This document shows, one piece after another, positions 43,967-53,577 of a DNA stretch of 64,000 bases. The DNA comes from Couchioplanes caeruleus (GTDB lineage Bacteria > Actinomycetota > Actinomycetes > Mycobacteriales > Micromonosporaceae): NCBI RefSeq assembly GCF_023499255.1, contig NZ_CP092183.1, positions 1,805,501 through 1,869,500 on the forward strand, read 5' to 3'. Under the pieces are notes generated by a model. It searched no databases, was not told the origin of the DNA, and was given only the letters and a program-made list of their open reading frames with translations. The translations under genes were made by a program, and so were the position numbers. Position 1 is the first letter of the stretch, and each line of letters opens with the position of its first letter.

Positions 43967-45175
43967 ATTGCCCCCAACGTACGTGAGCTGGGCGTGTATC
44001 GGTCTGTGCCTAACGTCCCATCCCCTGCCGAATCATGAGTCCTTGACCGAAGCGGCTCTCGCGACCTAGCCTCGCGTTACACGAGGTTTGCTCGACCATC
44101 GAAGGCTAATCGCACAACATAGATCGCATTACTTTTCGGCATCACTTCCGGCCTCGGACGGGACGCCCGGCGGACTCCACCGCCGGTACGGACCACCGAA
44201 CCGGGAGGACGGGACGCCCGGCGAGGCCATCGCCGCCAGCGGACCGCCCACCCGGCGGCCGATACGCCCGACGGCTGTTCCCAGCGACCCGCCCGACCGG
44301 CGCCGGCCCACCAGGCCGACGCCGAGCCGGCCCGAACCGACGCAAGTCGGCACCCGAGCCGGCGCCCAGGCGGCCGACACCACCACCGCGGCGACACCGT
44401 CGCGGCCACGTCGGCCACCGTCACCCGGGCGGCGCAGGCCGGACAGCCGGCAACCCGCAGGCCAGACAACCGGCGGACCCGGCGACCACCTGGGCGAGGT
44501 GCCGGCTTCCGGCGCCCGGCCAGGCGGAGGCACCGGCTTCCGGCAGGCAACCGGGTAGACGGGGCGCCGGCTTCGGCAACCCGGCAGACGGGGGCACCGC
44601 GACAAGCGGCCCGCGCCCCGGCGAACCCGGGCCAACCGGCGGCCACCCGCCCGGCGAACCCAACGCCCGGGCCGGCCCGGCGGTCGGCCGGTCCAACCGG
44701 CGGCGTGCCGGGCGTGACCAGCCTGCAGCTGCTCAAGGCAGGTCGGGCGCGACCAGCCAGCCGGCGGCCGTACAAGGCCTGTCGGGTGAGGCCCGCCAGC
44801 CCCGGCGGCCGCACAAGGCCGGTCGGGCCGGGCCGGTCGGGGTGAGGCCGGGTTCCGGAAGCGGCACGTTCCGGACGGGAACGGCCAGGCGCGGCACGAG
44901 CGCCAGGCCGACGAAGAGTAGGACGAAGTTGGACGAACCACCCGCTGACCGCGCGGGTGGAACGAATAGCAGCGGTCGGTCGTCGGCGGCGACCCACTCG
45001 GGCTTCGGCCGCGTGCGGGGGTCCGGCCGACGGACGATGGCACCTGCGGTCGGTTCCGCGCTCCGGCGCGGGACCGCGAGACAGCCTTTGGTCGGGCATC
45101 CCTTACCCGTGCTTCGCGCAGGACACAGACCGGCCCGCTATCCCAGCGGCGCGCGGCGAAGGGAGAAACGGCGAG
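43967..45175. other. 1.2-kb intergenic region before rny, no gene seen
   Basis: The first 180 bp are clearly less GC-rich and include a 5-bp stem (44070-44074 with 44082-44086). The rest is extremely GC-rich CCGGCGGCC-type sequence whose open frames on both strands are Arg/Pro/Gly-rich shadows. GACGGGACGCCCGGCG occurs at 44157 and again at 44208. The rny promoter should lie near the right end. Confidence 0.45.
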
Positions 45176-46900
45176 ATGACGGCCCTGGTGTGGGTGCTCG
45201 TAGTGGCGATCGTCGTTCTCGCCGCCTTCGTGGTGGCCGGTCTGGTCCTCGGTGCGCGTGCCCTGCGCCGCCTCCAGGAGAGCAGGGTGGCCGATCAGGA
45301 GACCCGCGAGCAGACGTTGCACGCCGCGAAGGCCAAGGTCGACGACGCGAACGCGAAGGCTGCGTCCGTACGCGCGGAAGTTGCCGCCGCCAAGGCCGAG
45401 GCCACCGCCGCCAGGGCCGAGGCCCGGCGGGTTCTGGAGTCCGCGCACGAGGAAGCCGACACGATCCTCGAGCACGCCCACCGCCAGGCCGAGTCGGACG
45501 CCGAGCAGGTCCGTGCCGCCGCCCGCCGCAGCGGCGAACGCGAGGTGGCGCTGCTCAACACCACCGTCAAGGAGCAGGCCGCCGAGGTCGAACGGCGCGC
45601 TGCGCGGATCGACGAGCGGGAACGCCTGCACGCCGACGAGGTCGAGCGCCTGGTGGAACGCGAACGCCGGCTGGCCGCCATGGACGCCGACCTGACCGCC
45701 CGGGAGACCGCGCTCGGCACCCGCGAGGCGGAGCTCGCCGAGGCGGAGGAGCAGCGCCGGCGCGAGCTGGAACGGATCGCCGGCCTCACCGCCGACCAGG
45801 CCCGCGCCGAGCTCATCGAGGGGCTGGAAGGCCAGGCGAAGCGCGAGGCCGCGATCCTCATCCGCGACATCGAGGCCGACGCCAAGCACACCGCCGACAC
45901 CCGGGCCCGGCACATCGTGGTCGACGCGATCCAGCGGATCGCCAGCGAGCAGACCGCGGAGAGCGTGGTCAGCGTCCTGCACCTGCCCAGCGATGAGATG
46001 AAAGGCCGCATCATCGGCCGCGAGGGCCGCAACATCCGGGCGTTCGAGTCGACCACCGGCGTCAACCTGATCATTGACGACACCCCCGAGGCGGTCCTGC
46101 TCTCCTGCTTCGACCCGGTACGCCGCGAGGTGGGCCGGCTGACCCTGGAGAAGCTGGTCCTCGACGGCCGCATCCACCCGCACCGCATCGAGGAAGTCTT
46201 CGAGAGCGCCAAGAACGAGGTGGACCGCCTCTGCGAGCGTGCCGCCGAGGAAGCGCTGGTCGACGTCGGCATCACCGACATCCACCCCGAACTGGCGACG
46301 CTGCTGGGCCGCCTGCGCTACCGCACCAGCTATGGCCAGAACGTGCTCAAGCACCTGGTCGAGACCGCGCACATCGCCGGCGTCATGGCCGCCGAGCTGG
46401 GCCTCGACGTACCGACGATCAAGCGCGGCGCCTTCCTGCACGACATCGGCAAGGCCCTCACCCACGAGGTCGAGGGCAGCCACGCCCTCATCGGCGCCGA
46501 CCTGGCCCGCAAGTACGGCGAATCCGACGACGTCGTCCACGCGATCGAAGCGCACCACAACGAGGTCCAGCCCCAGACCGTCGAGGCCGTCCTCACCCAG
46601 GCGGCGGACGCCTGCTCCGGCGGCCGCCCGGGCGCGCGCCGCGAAAGCCTGGAGGCGTACGTGAAGCGCCTGGAACGCATCGAGGAGATCGCCGGCGGCA
46701 AGCCGGGCGTCGACAAGGTCTTCGCCATGCAGGCGGGCCGCGAGATCCGCGTCATGGTCCGCCCGGAGGACGTCGACGACATCGCCGCGGCCGTGCTCGC
46801 CCGCGACGTCGCCAAGCAGATCGAGGAAGAGCTCACCTACCCCGGCCAGATCCGCGTCACGGTCGTCCGCGAATCCCGGGTGACGGAGCTGGCGCGCTAG
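45176..46900 (+). CDS. rny: Ribonuclease Y
   Basis: A 574-aa membrane-tethered endoribonuclease. An N-terminal transmembrane helix (residues 4-26) leads to a long coiled coil (to about 210). A KH RNA-binding domain follows ([15 protein letters not shown]), then the HD domain with H422-D423 in F-L-H-D-I-G-K-A. The coiled coil is longer than in B. subtilis RNase Y (520 aa). ATG 45176 follows GGGAGAAACG. It is separated from recX by the two repeat-protein genes. The window therefore contains both RNase J and RNase Y. Confidence 0.95.
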   Translation: MTALVWVLVVAIVVLAAFVVAGLVLGARALRRLQESRVADQETREQTLHAAKAKVDDANAKAASVRAEVAAAKAEATAARAEARRVLESAHEEADTILEHAHRQAESDAEQVRAAARRSGEREVALLNTTVKEQAAEVERRAARIDERERLHADEVERLVERERRLAAMDADLTARETALGTREAELAEAEEQRRRELERIAGLTADQARAELIEGLEGQAKREAAILIRDIEADAKHTADTRARHIVVDAIQRIASEQTAESVVSVLHLPSDEMKGRIIGREGRNIRAFESTTGVNLIIDDTPEAVLLSCFDPVRREVGRLTLEKLVLDGRIHPHRIEEVFESAKNEVDRLCERAAEEALVDVGITDIHPELATLLGRLRYRTSYGQNVLKHLVETAHIAGVMAAELGLDVPTIKRGAFLHDIGKALTHEVEGSHALIGADLARKYGESDDVVHAIEAHHNEVQPQTVEAVLTQAADACSGGRPGARRESLEAYVKRLERIEEIAGGKPGVDKVFAMQAGREIRVMVRPEDVDDIAAAVLARDVAKQIEEELTYPGQIRVTVVRESRVTELAR

Positions 46901-47240
46901 AAGGCAACATCAAGAGCGGGATGTCGTAGCTTCGTGGGTGGTGCGGACCGTCGCTCCCGCCGAGGTCGGTCCCGGCGCCCCGCTCGCCTGACGGCTCACG
47001 GACCGCCGTGCCCTGCAACCTGCGTGAGTGGCTGAGCTCGCCCGCTCCGCGGGCACCCCACCGCGCTCCGCTCGAAGCCCCGCACCCACACCGTTCACGT
47101 CCATCGTCGGTTGGAATCCGTCGAACTGAAGCGCGGCACAGACGGGCGTTGGGCAGCCGGCCTGTCGCCGGGGCTTGGGTGCAGGTGGAACGCCGTCGCA
47201 GCGTTGACGGACGATCACCCGGTGCGACGGCTTGCCACTC
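46901..47240. other. Intergenic region between convergent rny and gluD
   Basis: About 340 bp without a supported gene. A 6-bp hairpin GCCCGC-TCC-GCGGGC at 47040-47054 is the only structure seen and could serve as a weak bidirectional terminator. Confidence 0.4.
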
Positions 47241-48152
47241 TCAGCCCTGCGGTTCCACGGCCCCACCGGCTCCCACCGGCCCCACGGCCACGATCCCGGT
47301 GTCGGCCGGAGCCCCGCGCCCGGCCCGGGGAGCCCGCCCGCTCCGCCGGGTGCGCCGCTCCAGCACCCCCGCGAAGAACGTCAGCGAAGCGTTCAGAACC
47401 ACATAGATGATCGCCGCCACGATCGCCGCGGCCACCGTGTTGCCGTAGTTGGCGCCGAGCGTGTTGACGCCGTTCTGCAGCAGCTCCGTGTACCCGATGA
47501 TGTACCCGAGCGCCGTGTCCTTGACCAGGACCACGAGCTGGCTGACGATCACCGGCAGCATGGCCCGGGCCGCCTGGGGGATGAGGATCTCGCGCATGAC
47601 CTGGTTCTTGCGCATGCCGATCGCGTACGCCGCCTCGCTCTGCCCGCGTGGCACCGCGCGGATGCCGGCGCGGAAGGCTTCGGCGAGCACCGAGCCGTTG
47701 TAGAGGGTGAGGCCGATGACGACCGCCCAGAACGGTGGCATGGGTTCTTCGGTGAGGAACGGGACGCCGAAGAAGATGAAGAACATCATCAGCAGCAGCG
47801 GTACGGCCCGGAAGAACTCGACCACCACGCCGGAGGGGATGCGCACCCACCAGTGGTCGGAGAGCCGGCCCACGGCGAAGATGATGCCGAACACCAGCGA
47901 CAGCAGCATGGCGATCGCGGCGGCCTTCACGGTCGACCAGAGGCCCGGCAGGATGTAGTCCGTCCACGTGGAGCCGTCGAGGAACGGACGCCACAGCGGT
48001 CCGGCCCACTGGCCCTTCTCGTCGAACTTGTCGTAGACCCACCACAGCAGCGCGACCAGGACGATGCCGAAGACGATCGTCAGGATCAGGTTGCGGGTCT
48101 TCGCCCGAGGGCCCGGGTGGTCGTAGAGGACGGCGTCGGGGTTGCTGCTCAC
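47241..48152 (-). CDS. gluD: Glutamate-type ABC transporter permease GluD
   Basis: A 303-aa HisM-family polar amino-acid permease. It has an extra N-terminal helix near 25-42, then the five-helix permease core with E-F-F-R-A-V-P-L-L-L and the E-A-x3-G-x9-G coupling motif (A-E-A-F-R-A-G-I-R-A-V-P-R-G-Q). The C-terminus is a Gly/Ala/Pro-rich tail. The GTG start overlaps the gluC stop (GTGA). The fourth gene of a gluABCD operon as in Corynebacterium and Streptomyces. Confidence 0.9.
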   Translation of the reverse strand: MSSNPDAVLYDHPGPRAKTRNLILTIVFGIVLVALLWWVYDKFDEKGQWAGPLWRPFLDGSTWTDYILPGLWSTVKAAAIAMLLSLVFGIIFAVGRLSDHWWVRIPSGVVVEFFRAVPLLLMMFFIFFGVPFLTEEPMPPFWAVVIGLTLYNGSVLAEAFRAGIRAVPRGQSEAAYAIGMRKNQVMREILIPQAARAMLPVIVSQLVVLVKDTALGYIIGYTELLQNGVNTLGANYGNTVAAAIVAAIIYVVLNASLTFFAGVLERRTRRSGRAPRAGRGAPADTGIVAVGPVGAGGAVEPQG

Positions 48153-48823
48153 CGCTTCACCGCCAGGCGGTTGGCCAGCCAGCCGAAGAGGTAGCCGGTG
48201 GGGATGAGGACGACGGCGAAGGTGCCGGCGAAGACCAGGAAGATGGGTATGACCGCATTGCCGTTGGCGTTGATCAGGTCTTTCATGGCGGAGGAGGACT
48301 CCATGAGGCCGATCGTGCCGACGATCGTGGCGTTCTTCGCCAGCGCGATGAAGATGCTGCCCAGCGGGGCGACGACGGCCCGGCCGGCCTGCGGCAGGAT
48401 GACGATCCGCAGGGTCTGCAGGAACGACATGCCGATGGCCCGGGCCGCTTCGGCCTGCCCGGCGGGCACGGTGTTGATGCCGGACCGGATGGCCTCGCAC
48501 ACGAACGCGGCGGTGTAGACGGAGAGGCCGACGACGCCGAGCCAGTAGTTGTTGCGGTCGATGTCGTCGGAGAGCGTCAGGCCCAGCGCCGAGTACAGGC
48601 CGAAGTAGCAGAAGAAGACGATCAGCGTCAGCGGCGTGTTCCGGAAGATGTTGACCCAGGCCGTCCCGACACCGCGCAGCACGGGGATCGGCGAGACCCG
48701 GAAGGCGGCCAGCACGACGCCGAGCACCAGCGCGCCGACGGTGGCGGCCGCGGTGAGTTTCAGGATCCAGAGGAACCCGGTGACGTACGTGTCGATGTTG
48801 GCTGAATCGGAGAAGACGTCCAT
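48149..48823 (-). CDS. gluC: Glutamate-type ABC transporter permease GluC
   Basis: A 224-aa permease with five hydrophobic segments, I-F-R-N-T-P-L-T-L and the coupling motif C-E-A-I-R-S-G-I-N-T-V-P-A-G-Q. It pairs with GluD. An 86-bp gap with a strong hairpin separates it from gluB, which is expected to lower expression of the permeases relative to the binding protein. Confidence 0.92.
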   Translation of the reverse strand: MDVFSDSANIDTYVTGFLWILKLTAAATVGALVLGVVLAAFRVSPIPVLRGVGTAWVNIFRNTPLTLIVFFCYFGLYSALGLTLSDDIDRNNYWLGVVGLSVYTAAFVCEAIRSGINTVPAGQAEAARAIGMSFLQTLRIVILPQAGRAVVAPLGSIFIALAKNATIVGTIGLMESSSAMKDLINANGNAVIPIFLVFAGTFAVVLIPTGYLFGWLANRLAVKR

Positions 48824-48864
48824 CGCCCTCGCTTCCTCGCGACGCCGGAAAAACGATCAACAGC

Positions 48865-48897
48865 CGGGCGGGGCCGGTAGAGGACCGGCCCCGCCCG
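48865..48897 (-). terminator. Intercistronic hairpin between gluB and gluC
   Basis: A perfect 14-bp stem (48865-48878 with 48884-48897) with a 5-nt loop, beginning 12 bp after the gluB stop. It lies inside the operon, so it probably acts as partial terminator or protects the 3' end of the gluAB mRNA. Confidence 0.7.
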
Positions 48898-48909
48898 TAC
48901 CGCCGTAGC

Positions 48910-49761
48910 TCAGCTGCAGTTGGTCAGCTTGGTGACGTCGAGCTCGGGCGCCGGGGTGCCGCTCTTGCCGAGCGTGCTGTCCCACGCGGCCTTGTACGAG
49001 CCGTCGGTCGCCGACGTCTTGAGGATCTCGTTGATCTTTTTGCAGCCCTCGGTGTCGGTCTTCTTGACGCCGATGCCGTACGGCTCCTCGCTGAACTTCT
49101 TGCCGACGACCTTGAACTTGCCGGCGTACTGCTCCTGGGCCGCGTAGCCCGCGAGGATGATGTCGTCGGTGGTCACCGCGTCGACGGTCTTGTTCGACAG
49201 CGCCTGCACGCACTTGGAGTACGAGTCGAACTGCTGCAGGTTGACGCCCTTGTAGTCGGTCTGGATCCGCTTGGCCGGCGTGGAGCCGGACACCGAGCAG
49301 ACCTTCTTGCCGACCAGCGCCTCCGGCCCGGTGATCGTGGAGTCCGTCGCGACCAGCAGGTCCTGCCCGGCCACGTAGTACGGGCCGGCGAAGTTGACGA
49401 CCTTCTTGCGCTCGTCGTTGATCGTGTACGTCGCCACGACCATGTCGACCTGGCCCTGCTGGATGAACGGCTCGCGGTTGGACGACACCGTGGTCTTGTA
49501 CTCGATGCCGGACTCCGGCACGCCGAGACCCTTCGCGATGATCTTCGCGATCTCGATGTCGAAGCCGGTGTAGGTGCCACCGGTCTGCAGGCCGAGGCCC
49601 GGCTGGTCGGCCTTGACGCCGACGACGAGCTTCTTCTGGCTGCTCGCCTTGCCGACGATGCCGCTGCCCGCCCCCGAGCCGCTGTCGTCCCCGCCGCACG
49701 CTGCGGCGGCCATCGCCAGGGCGAACGCCCCGGCCACTGCCGTCATTCGGGTGATGCGCAT
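48910..49761 (-). CDS. gluB: Glutamate-binding lipoprotein GluB
   Basis: A 283-aa periplasmic-binding-fold lipoprotein. The signal peptide ends in the lipobox M-A-A-A-A-C with the lipidated cysteine at 22. The solute-binding fold begins with L-V-V-G-V-K-A-D-Q-P-G-L-G and includes Y-T-G-F-D-I-E-I-A and A-T-Y-T-I-N-D-E-R, as in GluB of Corynebacterium. ATG 49761 has a strong GGAGGAG. It is 50 bp after gluA. Glutamate specificity is inferred from operon type. Confidence 0.92.
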   Translation of the reverse strand: MRITRMTAVAGAFALAMAAAACGGDDSGSGAGSGIVGKASSQKKLVVGVKADQPGLGLQTGGTYTGFDIEIAKIIAKGLGVPESGIEYKTTVSSNREPFIQQGQVDMVVATYTINDERKKVVNFAGPYYVAGQDLLVATDSTITGPEALVGKKVCSVSGSTPAKRIQTDYKGVNLQQFDSYSKCVQALSNKTVDAVTTDDIILAGYAAQEQYAGKFKVVGKKFSEEPYGIGVKKTDTEGCKKINEILKTSATDGSYKAAWDSTLGKSGTPAPELDVTKLTNCS

Positions 49762-49811
49762 CGTCGCACTCCTCCTGGTGAATGTGTACAAAGTGTCCGC
49801 AATGGACGGGA

Positions 49812-50558
49812 TCAGTGCGTCAGAATCTTGGAGAGGAAGTCCCGGGCGCGCTCGCTCTTCGGGTTGTCGAAGAACTCCGCGGGGGCCGCCTGCTCCACGA
49901 GCTGCCCGTCGGCCATGAACACGACCCGGTCCGCGGCGTGCCGCGCGAAGCCCATCTCGTGGGTGACCACGACCATGGTCATGCCCTCCTTGGCGAGCGA
50001 CGTCATGACGTCGAGCACCTCGCCCACCATCTCCGGGTCGAGCGCGCTGGTCGGCTCGTCGAAGAGCAGGGCCTTGGGCTGCATGGCCAGGGCCCGGGCG
50101 ATGGCGACCCGCTGCTGCTGGCCGCCGGAGAGCTGGGCCGGGTACTTGTCCGCCTGATTGGCGATGCCGACCCGCTCGAGCAGCTTCATCGCACGTTCCC
50201 GTACCGCGTCGGGCTTCTCGCCGCGCACCTTGACCGGACCCAGCATGACGTTCTGCAGGATGGTCTTGTGCGCGAAGAGGTTGAACGACTGGAACACCAT
50301 CCCGACCTCGCTGCGCAGCCGGGCGAGGGGCTTGCCCTCGGCGGGCAGCGGCCGGCCGTCGAAGGTGATCGTGCCGGCGTCGATGGGCTCGAGCCGGTTG
50401 ATCGCCCGGCACAGCGTCGACTTGCCGGAGCCGGACGGTCCGATCACGACGACCACCTCGCCGCGGTCGACGGAGAGGTTGACATCCTGCAGGACGTGCA
50501 GCGGGCCGAAGTACTTGTTGACGCCCTCGAGGACGATGAGAGGCTCGCTCGTCGTCAC
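49812..50558 (-). CDS. gluA: Glutamate-type ABC transporter ATPase GluA
   Basis: A 248-aa GlnQ-family ATPase. Walker [10 protein letters not shown] is at 40-48, the signature L-S-G-G-Q-Q-Q-R and Walker [13 protein letters not shown] follow, with the H-loop T-H-E-M. First gene of the operon; the promoter should lie in the 130 bp between it and the divergent gene at 50689. Confidence 0.94.
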   Translation of the reverse strand: MTTSEPLIVLEGVNKYFGPLHVLQDVNLSVDRGEVVVVIGPSGSGKSTLCRAINRLEPIDAGTITFDGRPLPAEGKPLARLRSEVGMVFQSFNLFAHKTILQNVMLGPVKVRGEKPDAVRERAMKLLERVGIANQADKYPAQLSGGQQQRVAIARALAMQPKALLFDEPTSALDPEMVGEVLDVMTSLAKEGMTMVVVTHEMGFARHAADRVVFMADGQLVEQAAPAEFFDNPKSERARDFLSKILTH

Positions 50559-50688
50559 CGTCTGACCACCGTCCCGTCGTTGGGTTCACTCGGATGGGGT
50601 CACTCTATGGGCGCGCTTGTATCGGTTCACGCCGAGAATGGTCACGGAGCAGTAACACCGCAGGTCTGCGGGGAAAGGGATGTCCACG

Positions 50689-51183
50689 ATGAGCGGTATG
50701 GCAGACGCCGAACCGGCGGACGGACTCTGGAGCTGGTGCGCCGCGGGGACCGTGGACCCGGCCACCGCCCGCGCGGCGGTGTCGGGTGCGCTCCAGCGTC
50801 CGGTGACGACCCTGGAGGCGGCCTCCGCCGGCGCGGTGCTCTGCGACGTCTGGCACATCGGCGGTGACTTCCCGACCCAGATCGACTGCTATCTCACCCC
50901 CGGCGAGATCGACGAGGCGACGATCGCCAGCGCCGTCTCGGTCCGGCTGGGCATCGACGTCCTGCTCCCCGACGACACCCTCAACCCCACCAGGTACGTC
51001 CTGGCCGAGCCCGACGGCACGCTGCGGGCCGTGCACGTCGACGTGGCCGAGACCGACGACGGTACGGAGTGCCGTCACGTACGCCCGTGCACGGGTTCCG
51101 ACCCGGAGTGCGCGGCCGGCCCCGGCTGTTCGCGCTCGCGGTGGCGGCCCGCACCGACCCCGGGACGCCCGGCCGCGGCCTGA
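50689..51183 (+). CDS. Conserved hypothetical protein
   Basis: A 164-aa soluble protein not recognised as a named family. A central region (I-G-G-D-F-P-T-Q-I-D-C-Y, L-N-P-T-R-Y-V-L-A-E-P-D-G-T) looks folded. The C-terminus contains a cysteine cluster (C-R-H-V-R-P-C-T-G, C-A-A-G-P-G-C). ATG 50689 sits 9 nt after GGAAAGGG; an ATG at 50680 is too close to that site. Divergent from gluA and upstream of miaB. Codon bias is normal, so it is likely a real gene. Confidence 0.65.
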   Translation: MSGMADAEPADGLWSWCAAGTVDPATARAAVSGALQRPVTTLEAASAGAVLCDVWHIGGDFPTQIDCYLTPGEIDEATIASAVSVRLGIDVLLPDDTLNPTRYVLAEPDGTLRAVHVDVAETDDGTECRHVRPCTGSDPECAAGPGCSRSRWRPAPTPGRPAAA

Positions 51184-51237
51184 GCGCTCCGCCGGGATCG
51201 GCGCTCCGCGGCACAGGGACTACCCTGGTTGATTGCC

Positions 51238-52728
51238 ATGACTGAGACCCTGCAGAGCGCCGCGCCCCGCACCTATGACGTGCGCACGTACGGCTGCCAG
51301 ATGAACGTGCACGACAGCGAGCGCATCTCCGGGTTGATGGAGGACGCCGGCTATGTCCGCGCCGCGGAGGCGGACGCGGCCGACGTCGTGGTCTTCAACA
51401 CCTGTGCGGTGCGGGAGAACGCCGACAACCGCCTCTACGGCAACCTCGGCCACCTGCGCCCCACCAAGCTCAAGAACCCCGGGATGCAGATCGCGGTCGG
51501 CGGCTGCCTGGCCCAGAAGGACCGCGGCGACATCGTCAAGCGGGCGCCCTGGGTCGACGTGGTCTTCGGCACGCACAACATCGGCTCGCTGCCGGCGCTG
51601 CTCGAGCGCGCCCGGCACAACCGCGAGGCCGAGGTCGAGATCCTCGAGTCGCTCGAGGTGTTCCCGTCGACGCTGCCCACCAAGCGCGAGTCGACGTACG
51701 CGGGCTGGGTGTCGATCTCGGTCGGCTGCAACAACACGTGCACGTTCTGCATCGTGCCGTCGCTGCGCGGCAAGGAGAAGGATCGCCGGCCCGGCGAGAT
51801 CCTCGCGGAGGTCGAGGCGCTGGCCCGTGAGGGCGTGCTCGAGGTGACGCTGCTCGGCCAGAACGTCAACTCGTACGGCGTGGAGTCCGGCGACCGGCTG
51901 GCGTTCGGCAAGCTGCTGCGCGCCTGCGGCGAGATCGACGGGCTGGAGCGGGTCCGCTTCACCAGCCCGCACCCGAAGGACTTCACCGACGACGTGATCG
52001 CCGCGATGGCCGAGACGCCCAACGTCTGCCACTCGCTGCACATGCCGCTGCAGTCCGGCTCCGACCGTGTGCTCAAGGCGATGCGCCGCAGTTACCGCTC
52101 GGAGAAGTACCTGGGCATCATCGGCAAGGTCCGGGCCGCGATGCCGGACGCCGCGATCACCACGGACATCATCGTGGGCTTCCCCGGCGAGACCGAGGAC
52201 GACTTCGCGCGCACCCTCGACGTGGTCCGCGAGGCCCGCTTCTCCAGCGCCTTCACGTTCCAGTACTCGAAGCGGCCCGGCACGCCCGCCGCCACGATGG
52301 ACGAGCAGCTGCCGAAGCAGGTCGTGCAGGAGCGCTACGAACGGCTGATCGCCACCCTCGAGGACATCACCTGGGCCGAGAACAAGCGGCTGGTGGGCGA
52401 GAAGGTCGAGGTCCTGGTCGCGGTGGGGGAGGGACGCAAGGACGAGCGTACGGGCCGGATGAGCGGCCGGGCCCGCGACGGCCGCCTGGTGCACTTCGCC
52501 ACCGGCGCGACCGCCCCGCGCCCCGGGGACATCGTCGAGACCGTGGTCACGTACGCGGCCCCGCACCACCTCAACGCCGACGGTGAGCCGCTGAGCCACC
52601 GCCGCACGCGGGCGGGCGACGCGTTCGAGGCCGGGCGTACGCCCAAGCTCCCGGGTGTCTCCCTGGGCCTGCCCACCATCGGGGTCCCCGCCCCGCTGCC
52701 CACCACCACCGGCGGCTGCGCCCTCTAG
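51238..52728 (+). CDS. miaB: tRNA-2-methylthio-N6-dimethylallyladenosine synthase
   Basis: A 496-aa radical-SAM methylthiotransferase that converts i6A37 to ms2i6A37 in tRNAs. Auxiliary cluster cysteines are C20, C56 and C90; the radical-SAM triad is C164-x3-C168-x2-C171. A TRAM domain follows near 380-445 and a variable tail ends in G-G-C-A-L. It acts on the product of miaA (54960). TACCCT at 51221-51226 is a likely -10, giving a very short leader. The stop codon overlaps the convergent HxlR stop by 4 bp (CTAG). Confidence 0.96.
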   Translation: MTETLQSAAPRTYDVRTYGCQMNVHDSERISGLMEDAGYVRAAEADAADVVVFNTCAVRENADNRLYGNLGHLRPTKLKNPGMQIAVGGCLAQKDRGDIVKRAPWVDVVFGTHNIGSLPALLERARHNREAEVEILESLEVFPSTLPTKRESTYAGWVSISVGCNNTCTFCIVPSLRGKEKDRRPGEILAEVEALAREGVLEVTLLGQNVNSYGVESGDRLAFGKLLRACGEIDGLERVRFTSPHPKDFTDDVIAAMAETPNVCHSLHMPLQSGSDRVLKAMRRSYRSEKYLGIIGKVRAAMPDAAITTDIIVGFPGETEDDFARTLDVVREARFSSAFTFQYSKRPGTPAATMDEQLPKQVVQERYERLIATLEDITWAENKRLVGEKVEVLVAVGEGRKDERTGRMSGRARDGRLVHFATGATAPRPGDIVETVVTYAAPHHLNADGEPLSHRRTRAGDAFEAGRTPKLPGVSLGLPTIGVPAPLPTTTGGCAL

Positions 52729-53057
52729 GAGCCCACCTCGACCCCGGTCCGGGCCGCCCGGGCGACTCCCCAGTCGTAGAGCGCCTGCAGGACGGGGGCG
52801 AGGCTGCGGCCCTCCTCCGTGAGGTCGTACTCGACGTGCGGCGGGACGGTGCCCCGGTCGCGCCGCGTGATCAGCCCGTCCGCCTCCAGCTCGCGCAGGC
52901 GCTGGCTGAGCATCTTCTCGCTGATGCCCGGTACCAGCCGGCGCAGCTCGCCGTAGCGGTGCACGCCCTCCTTGAGCCGGGACAGGATCACCGTGCGCCA
53001 GCGGCCGCCGATCACGTCGGTCGTCAGCTCCACCGGACAGCTGTATCGCTTGGGCAC
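52725..53057 (-). CDS. HxlR family transcriptional regulator
   Basis: A 110-aa winged-helix regulator. [14 protein letters not shown], the [16 protein letters not shown] motif and [15 protein letters not shown] are typical of HxlR proteins, many of which sense redox or electrophiles through the early cysteine (C7 here). GTG 53057 has CATAAT 5 nt upstream and no ribosome binding site. It is divergent from the truncated globin, its probable target. Confidence 0.9.
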   Translation of the reverse strand: MPKRYSCPVELTTDVIGGRWRTVILSRLKEGVHRYGELRRLVPGISEKMLSQRLRELEADGLITRRDRGTVPPHVEYDLTEEGRSLAPVLQALYDWGVARAARTGVEVGS

Positions 53058-53073
53058 GCACCATTATGTGCGT
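53056..53073. promoter_or_regulatory. Inverted repeat over the HxlR start and -10
   Basis: ACGCAC (53056-53061) and GTGCGT (53068-53073) are perfect inverted arms around CATTAT, which on the minus strand is part of the CATAAT -10 box. HxlR proteins often bind such short palindromes to repress themselves and the divergent gene. Confidence 0.45.
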
Positions 53074-53110
53074 ACTTGTGGCCGCGGTGATCCGATGCTG
53101 GGGTGGGCGC

Positions 53111-53572
53111 ATGGGGGAGACACCGACGCTGTACGAGTGGGCCGGCGGCATGGCCGCGATGGACCGGCTGACCGACGCCTTCTACGCCCGGGTGGTCGAG
53201 GACGACCTGCTCGGGCCGCTGTTCACCCGGATGCCGCCGGAGCACGCGCACCACGTGGCCGTGTGGCTCGCGGAGGTGTTCGGCGGGCCGCCCGCGTACA
53301 CGCGGGAGCACGGCGGCTATCCGCGCATGCTGTCGATGCACCTGGGCATGGCGATCACCGAGCCGCAGCGCCGCCGCTGGGTGAACCTCATCCAGGACGC
53401 CGCGGACGACGTCGGGCTGCCCGGGGACCCCGAGTTCCGCGCCGCGTTCCTCGGCTACATCGAGTGGGGTACGCGCCTGGCCCGCCAGAACTCCCAGCCC
53501 GGCGCCGACGTCGTCCGGGACGCGCCGGTGCCGCGCTGGGGCTGGGGTGTCGCTCCGCCCTACCTCGGGTAG
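53111..53572 (+). CDS. Group II truncated hemoglobin
   Basis: A 153-aa 2-on-2 globin. T-L-Y-E-W-A-G-G opens the domain, F-Y is at B9/B10 (residues 24-25), and the proximal heme histidine is H77 in M-L-S-M-H-L-G-M. The C-terminal R-W-G-W-G is common to actinobacterial TrHbO-like proteins. Probable role: O2/NO chemistry or peroxide handling. ATG 53111 follows GGGGTGGG. Divergent from HxlR, convergent with the DUF349 gene 5 bp away. Confidence 0.92.
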   Translation: MGETPTLYEWAGGMAAMDRLTDAFYARVVEDDLLGPLFTRMPPEHAHHVAVWLAEVFGGPPAYTREHGGYPRMLSMHLGMAITEPQRRRWVNLIQDAADDVGLPGDPEFRAAFLGYIEWGTRLARQNSQPGADVVRDAPVPRWGWGVAPPYLG

Positions 53573-53577
53573 CCCGG

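Noticed and set aside
44077..45099. Open frames on both strands in the gap before rny
   Set aside because: Products are Arg/Pro/Gly-rich, starts lack ribosome binding sites, and no conserved motif is present.
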